DNA from: Knoxdaviesia capensis
Taxonomy: Eukaryota; Ascomycota; Sordariomycetes; Microascales; Gondwanamycetaceae
Direction of reading: 5' to 3'
Assembly: GCA_001510575.1 (NCBI GenBank)
Contig: LNGK01000005.1
Location: 1,867,234 to 1,931,233, forward strand
Length of the DNA stretch: 64,000 nucleotides
A model generated the notes under the pieces. The model did not search any database. It was not told the origin of the DNA and saw nothing but the letters and a program-made list of their open reading frames with translations. A program made the translations under genes and the position numbers. Of the stretch, positions 58,949 through 64,000 are shown piece by piece (within the stretch, counting starts at the first letter, position 1; the number at the start of each line of letters is the position of its first letter).

Positions 58949-60667
58949 TTACAGAGAAACAGCCTTGCGGAAGTTGGAGCCAGCATAGATGGCCTGGTCA
59001 CCGAGCTCCTCCTCAATGCGGAGAATCTGGTTAAGCTTAGCCAGACGCTCCGACCGGGCCGGGGCACCGGTCTTGATCTGGCCAGCGCGGATACCGACAA
59101 CAATATCGGCAATGGTGACATCTTCGGTCTCACCAGAGCGGTGAGAGACCATGACACCCCAGCCATCGGCATACGAGTCCTTGGCGGCCTGGATCGACTC
59201 AGTCAGAGTGCCAATCTGGTTGACCTTCAGCAAAAGAGCATTGGCGGCCTTGAGCTCGATAGCCTTCTTGATGCGGAGGGGGTTGGTGACAGTCAGATCA
59301 TCACCAACAATCTGGTGGTCATAGGTCTTGTAGAAGTAGCTCCAGGCTTCCCAGTCGTCCTCAGCGAAGGGGTCCTCAATGCTGGTGATGGGGTACTTCT
59401 TGGCGAGCTCGGTGTAAAGAGCGGCGAGCTCCTCGTAGGTGATCCACTTGGTGGGGTCGCTGTCGGGGTTCTTGAAGTCCAGGTCGTACTTCTTGACATC
59501 CTCCTTGTAGAACTCGCTGGAGGCAACATCCATGGCGATGTCGATCTTGCCGGTATAACCAGCCTCAGCGATGGCATCGGTGATCAGGTCGAGAGCCTCG
59601 GTGGGAGTCTGAATATCGGGAGCGACACCACCCTCGTCACCGACATTGCCGGCGGACTGGCCGTAGCGCTTCTTGGCAAGCGACTTGAGCTTCTGGTACA
59701 CCTCAGCACCCTGCTTCAGGGCCTCGGAGAACGAAGGAGCCTTCCTACCGACAGTAAATAGCAAGTTAGCCAATGGCTTGCGTAGGCAATTGATTCCCGG
59801 CGTTGGAGTACATGGGACATAAATACTTACGAAGGAACGATCATGAACTCCTGGAAGGCAAGGCGACCACCGGCGTGAGAACTGGATATCGAAAATGAGA
59901 GATCACATTAGCTTGGCTCACGTTGCTGTGAAAAGGATTCTCGGATTAGGAGTGGATCTTACCCTCCGTTAAGGACGTTCATGAAAGGGACAGGAAGCAC
60001 GTAGGGCTTCTTGGTACCCGCAAGGTCGGAGATGTGGGCATACAGCGGGATTCCCTTTGCGACAAACGAAGGCCTGTGTTAGTAGAGGCGAAATTGATTG
60101 ATGGGGGTACGGGCGTAGTGGGGTGAGATTGTGCTCACCTTCTCAGCGGCACCAGCCTTGGCAACAGCCAGGCTGACACCCAGAATGGCGTTGGCACCGA
60201 GCTTGGTCTTGTTGGGAGTACCGTCCAGCTTGATCAGGAACTCATCGATCTTGGACTGATCCTTAACGTCAATGTTCTCGGCAATCAGAGCAGGGGCAAT
60301 GACATCGTTGACGTTGGCGACAGCCTTCAGGACACCCTTGCCGCCCCAAGCGGTCTTGTCTCCATCACGGAGCTCGCAAGCCTCATGCTGACCTATATGC
60401 AAGTAACAGCAATTTTGTCAGCCGCGTTCCGTCTTGACAACAGGAAAAAACTGTCTCATCCAGAAGTCCGAACATGGCTTGTGGCTGGGGTATTCTCCGA
60501 GGGCTTGCTCAGAGGTTTGAGAAGTCTGAAAAAGCGGACTTACCAGTGGAGGCACCCGAGGGGACAATGGCGCGGTGAAGGCCAGTCTCAGTGACGACGT
60601 CGACCTCGACGGTGGGGTTACCACGAGAGTCATAGACGTAGCGGGCGTGGATCTTGGAGATAGGCAT
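58949..60667 (-). CDS. enoA: Enolase (2-phosphoglycerate dehydratase)
   Basis: A cytosolic glycolytic enzyme interconverting 2-phosphoglycerate and phosphoenolpyruvate; Mg-dependent dimer and, in moulds, a known allergen class. Five exons: 60544-60667, 60139-60392, 59963-60054, 59831-59881 and 58949-59744 (438 aa). All introns have GT donors and AG acceptors. Exon 4 is only 51 nt. The protein starts M-P-I-S-K-I-H-A-R-Y-V-Y-D-S-R-G-N-P-T-V. Mg ligands align at D246, E297 and D322; catalytic K347 lies in the signature L-L-L-K-V-N-Q-I-G-T, with H375 in S-H-R-S-G-E-T. The S-H-A-G-G-R-L substrate loop is encoded at the exon 3/4 junction. Length and motifs are complete, and the multi-intron 5' half is usual for ascomycete enolase genes. 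Confidence 0.97.
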
Positions 60668-60993
60668 TTTGAAGGGATCGATGGTTGTACAGTGCGATAA
60701 TCTATACGAATGGTGGAATGTTTAAGTCAGTATCAAGTGTTTGAGCTAATATAGACAGCTATGGACAGGAAGCCAACTATCTATAAACCAGCAGACGATA
60801 TAGAGTGAAAATTAATCACAAGGTGTTTAGACCATGCTTTGGGAGGATGAGTAGATATAAGGAAAATGCCAACCCGGAAAATGGTCCCTAGGGATGGGCA
60901 CTTAACAAATCCCTAAAGCCAACCTATGTGAGCCGCCCAGCCTGAAATTCGCTCAATGTGGTCTGGTATCAATGCAGAATTGATATTTGCCTC

Positions 60994-60998
60994 ATTGG
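60994..60998 (-). promoter_or_regulatory. CCAAT box upstream of enolase
   Basis: ATTGG on the + strand, so CCAAT on the gene's strand, about 330 bp before the enolase start codon. It is a candidate site for the fungal CCAAT-binding (Hap/AnCF) complex. A 5-bp motif alone is weak evidence. Confidence 0.35.
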
Positions 60999-61173
60999 CT
61001 CAATGACAGATAGGGAGCAGTGACTGAGATTGGGAAGTCCACTCAAGGAGAGCTATGAGGTGCTTTTTTGCTGGCGGGGTAAAAAAAAATCAAAAAATCG
61101 CGGGGTGGTAATGGGAGGCATGTTTTTTTTTTCCCTAGGAAAGCTGGAAGGGGGGAAAAGGGAGCATAGTAGA

Positions 61174-61194
61174 ATGAAGCTATCATAGCTTCAT
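61174..61194. promoter_or_regulatory. Perfect 21-bp palindrome in the enolase upstream region
   Basis: Arms ATGAAGCTAT and ATAGCTTCAT around a single C, about 510 bp upstream of the enolase ATG and just before its CT-rich tract. Perfect 10-bp arms suggest a binding site for a dimeric regulator. No known factor is assigned. Confidence 0.4.
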
Positions 61195-62468
61195 CAAGGG
61201 GAACAGAGAAAGGGAAGAGGACAGCACCAGCTAAAACTTACTAGATAGACCCTATGGAGGAAAGGACAAAGAAGAAGTGATAGAATTGACGATATCAGGA
61301 AAGTTGGATGTAAGAGGGAAAAAGGAAAAGAGAAGAAAGAGAGAAACGAGAGGGAGAAGGGGATTAAGAGGTAGTAAATATGTCTCTCAGGTTACTAAGT
61401 CAGGAGAGGAATATTTTTTATCTATTATTATTTATATATTATTTACTAGAGCTCCTTCCAACTCAACAAGTGATGTAGCATATACATGAACTAGAGCAAA
61501 ACATGACGAGAGCTCTGGCTGAAGTATCCCAAACTCAGAAGGAGGGGATGTTAGAGGAGGGGCAAGAGCCTCTGGGCAAGCGTGGGCAGGTAAAATCCTG
61601 GCAGTGTGTATGGAGTTGGTGACATGGACAAATTAGTAGTAAAGACGGCTCCACGTACCCTGAGACTTATCCACCATAGCTTAAATAAGTGCTAGTCAAG
61701 GAAGAACTTGAGAACAGGCCCAACGGATGTGGGGACAGGTGTATGTGTAAAATACCTATAGCTCGTGGTGTCGGAGTAGTGCATCCATACCTACAGCCCA
61801 CGTTGGTATTCCACACACCCTTGAACGACGCTTCCAATACACCTCTCAACGTGCATGGATGAGCAAGCCCCGCTTGCATATGTAGCGATCCTATTAGTCA
61901 AGCCATGTTTTCCAAACAGCAGAGCATATGTGGCGCAAATCGGATATCAGGGAAGGCCGTCCGGTCTTTACGATAGAAAGAGAGAGAAGGAGGGAAAAAG
62001 TGATATGGAACAAAGTTTTTTTTCTTTTTTTCTTCTTTCTTTTCTGGAGCAAACATGGCCGGCCAATTAGCCACAACAACAGCATCATCGCCCACAACCG
62101 TTGGCACTGGAGAGGCCGACTCGGCGTGTCGTGGACGGCCCGTCTTCGCAACACCTGACTGGGACAATACGGTTGTGGCATGATGTCTATCGATGACACA
62201 ATTGAGGTTGGATGGTGGATCAAGGCTGATGAGGGTATTCTTTGCAGAGAGATATGACGGATGAAGTGGCCATGCTGCTGCACACTTGATTTTGTAGACT
62301 TGATTCAAGAATCAAAACCCATCATGGCTGACCAGATTTCATCTTTGGGCCAGGAACCTCAGGTACTGAGGGGTCTTTTTCAGGGCCCGCCCAATTCCAT
62401 TTCGACATAGTAGCTCACGTAGCTTGCCCAGGGTTGGGAGGCTCTGAGGCGCAGGAGCTAGCTAAGTA

Positions 62469-62471
<3 letters not shown>

Positions 62472-62502
<31 letters not shown>
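62472..62502. repeat. Poly-A tract (31 bp)
   Basis: Uninterrupted A run followed by a purine-rich stretch and the N gap. It could be a retroposed poly-A tail, but no matching 5' sequence or target duplication is visible. Confidence 0.85.
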
Positions 62503-62504
<2 letters not shown>

Positions 62505-62551
62505 AGAAAAGGAAAAAAGACAAAATTCCATGGGTGGGGAGGGGATGGGGG

Positions 62552-62619
62552 NNNNNNNNNNNNNNNNNNNNNNNNNNNNNNNNNNNNNNNNNNNNNNNNN
62601 NNNNNNNNNNNNNNNNNNN
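62552..62619. other. Assembly gap (68 N) in a G-rich tract
   Basis: N run flanked by G runs on both sides, so probably an unresolved poly-G. Confidence 0.99.
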
Positions 62620-63686
62620 GGGGGGGGGAGGCAAATCCCATTCCATCAACCCCACTCCGGCCAGTCAGGGATTTCTTTTTCTCTCTCTGCACCTCACCTC
62701 ATGGGGGGCAATTACTCGAAAAAAAGCGGAATGCGAACAAACAAAGCAACAACACACATCACATTACAAGGGCGACAAAATGGATTGCACTTTACCTACT
62801 TCAGTGGGTAGTCATACGGTGGGCAAGAACCGTAATAGCTTGTATTAATAAGACAAAAACCATAAGGCCCAAAATAACAACCTCAGGCCAGGGTTTACTA
62901 GGTGGACTGTGAGATATGCAGACTTGCTTCATCGTGTAATTGACGATGTTTCAATACACGGACGGGTCTCAGAAGGATAGACGACAAGCCCTATCCTCCC
63001 TCCGGTGAGACAGGGTTAGCCCGGATGGAGCAAGAAGAGTCATATTGGCCACAAAGCTGGCATTTCTGTCCAGTGACCGATTGGGGACACAGAAACAGGA
63101 ATATCATCTTTCCATCGTTACCCAAGTTGCCAGTCTCGTATGGCCTCGAGAGGCAATTTGAGCGTAGTCGACGCTTCGCTCTGACTGCCGGCTGTCCCAC
63201 GATGTCAGTTCCCTTTTCCGGGCCAGATGCTAGCCCGACCCCGGCCTGCGGCTGCTTCACTGCGGGAGCCAAAGAATGCCGTGAAGGGCGGCTGTCCATA
63301 TGGGGTGTCGCCGCGTCCTTGCCCTTGGTTTTGACTATGCGCTGGGGTAACTGGAGGTTTGCGTTGCTGGTCGTCGCTGGCGCCGGATCCTCTGATCCGA
63401 CAGGCTCTTTATGCTGCTGTGGACAGCAATGCGATGACTTCTAGTCCATACTTGCACAGGTCGCGCGGCGTTATGTTTAGCTCACTGGACCCAGGGTGAG
63501 AAACACCAGCGAATCCCTTGCACTCTGTCCATGATCTGGCGCCCTGTATATCCTTTCCGAGATATGTGAGTCTTTTTGTTCCTCGTGACTAGTAAATTGA
63601 TGCTCGTAATATTTCATAAAGAGAGTGCTTCATATCGAGATAAGAGAAATTATGCCCCCAAATCCCATCCTACAACTCGCCTGATT

Positions 63687-64000
63687 TCATCTTCCAGGAC
63701 GAGGGGTTGATCTGGCTGCTTCCTCCTTCTTGAACATCTCCGCCAGTGACCGCTGTCTCATCTCTTTCGGCTCTTCCTTAGTAGTCCCAGGCTCCCGTTT
63801 GATCCGGAACGACGATGACATGATTTCTTCCATTTCCTTGGACGCTTCACTTGGCACTCCTCTCCCGCGATATCCGCTGCTTCCGGAAAGGGTCGTGCCT
63901 TGACGGAGGCTGGCCCGGCTGTTCTCAACCTCGTCCTCGTCAGAATCTTCTTCCACTTTCACAAGACCACGACCATCCTTATCAACCATTCGTTTCCCGT
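63687..64000 (-). CDS. C-terminal part of an unidentified charged protein (partial)
   Basis: An open frame of at least 100 codons ending at 63687 that is still open at the window edge, so the 5' part is missing. The internal ATG at 63989 need not be the start. The visible sequence is highly charged and probably disordered. It begins with an acidic patch (V-E-E-D-S-D-E-D-E-V-E), then a Ser/Gly/Arg segment. Next come possible SUMO-acceptor motifs (V-K-V-E, I-K-R-E), a Q-R-S-L-A-E-M-F segment loosely like a PCNA-interaction box, and a basic end S-T-P-R-P-G-R. Composition suggests a nuclear protein. I do not recognise the family. Confidence 0.55.
   Translation of the reverse strand, partial: GKRMVDKDGRGLVKVEEDSDEDEVENSRASLRQGTTLSGSSGYRGRGVPSEASKEMEEIMSSSFRIKREPGTTKEEPKEMRQRSLAEMFKKEEAARSTPRPGR

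Larger units (their letters stand above)
60668..63686. other. Gene-free region (3.0 kb) including enolase promoter
   Basis: The enolase upstream region has a CCAAT box in the gene's orientation (60994-60998), a 21-bp palindrome (61174-61194) and a strongly CT-rich tract on the gene strand (complement of 61258-61375), features common at highly expressed fungal genes. Further right are a 31-A run (62472-62502), a 68-N gap in a G tract, and a frame at 63025-63444 with no recognisable similarity. I see no gene. Confidence 0.55.

Noticed and set aside
62472..62502. Poly-A run as the tail of a LINE or retro-pseudogene
   Set aside because: No upstream coding remnant and no target-site duplication are visible, so it is treated as a simple homopolymer.
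63025..63444. A 139-codon frame on the + strand
   Set aside because: Composition is unremarkable, the opposite strand is also open for about 100 codons, and nothing in it resembles a known family.
27520..64000. A biosynthetic or metabolic gene cluster
   Set aside because: The genes are unrelated housekeeping functions with no backbone synthase, tailoring enzymes or pathway regulator.

Overview
The window looks like nuclear DNA of a filamentous ascomycete, most likely Eurotiales (Aspergillus/Penicillium type). Evidence: genes split by short GT-AG introns, a Pezizomycotina-style gene set, CT-rich promoters, and a large AT-rich block carrying the footprint of repeat-induced point mutation (RIP). 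The family placement rests on my reading of the enolase, SUN and Bub1 proteins and is inference.

Bases 1-26,880 are a transposon graveyard. CpA and TpG dinucleotides are almost gone and no reading frame of 60 codons survives. A Ty3/gypsy element (about 704-8362, + strand) is broken by a 1.2-kb TA-flanked DNA transposon (5551-6725). A Ty1/copia element lies on the - strand (8392-14078), and a second, related copia on the + strand (14125-19746) with two 279-bp LTRs. Both copia elements split a second copy of the gypsy LTR-leader sequence. Two truncated copies of another copia family follow in inverted orientation (20121-22740 on -, 23226-25551 on +). A second, inverted copy of the DNA transposon (25552-26878) closes the block. 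An assembly gap lies at 14404-14564.

Bases 26,881-64,000 are ordinary gene-bearing euchromatin. All nine recognised genes are on the - strand. By increasing coordinate they are: a major-facilitator transporter (Fmp42 type), the bifunctional purine enzyme AICAR transformylase/IMP cyclohydrolase, a secreted SUN-family wall protein, an endonuclease-IV-type AP endonuclease (Apn1), a DGAT2-type diacylglycerol acyltransferase, a C2H2 zinc-finger transcription factor, a Bub1/Mad3 spindle-checkpoint kinase, enolase, and the C-terminal part of an unidentified acidic protein cut by the right edge. Most are housekeeping genes with no obvious shared pathway. They are separated by long gene-free spacers of 0.8-4.6 kb containing homopolymer runs, microsatellites and two further assembly gaps.

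I rebuilt exon-intron structures by eye from splice consensus, reading phase and family conservation; exon coordinates are in each entry. I found no tRNA or rRNA genes, no CRISPR array and no biosynthetic cluster. The most interesting material is the nested, RIP-recorded history of the transposon block, the architecture of the transposon terminal repeats, a stop-free intron of 3n length in the transporter gene, a GC-AG intron in APN1, and the combined Mad3 and Bub1 features of the checkpoint kinase.
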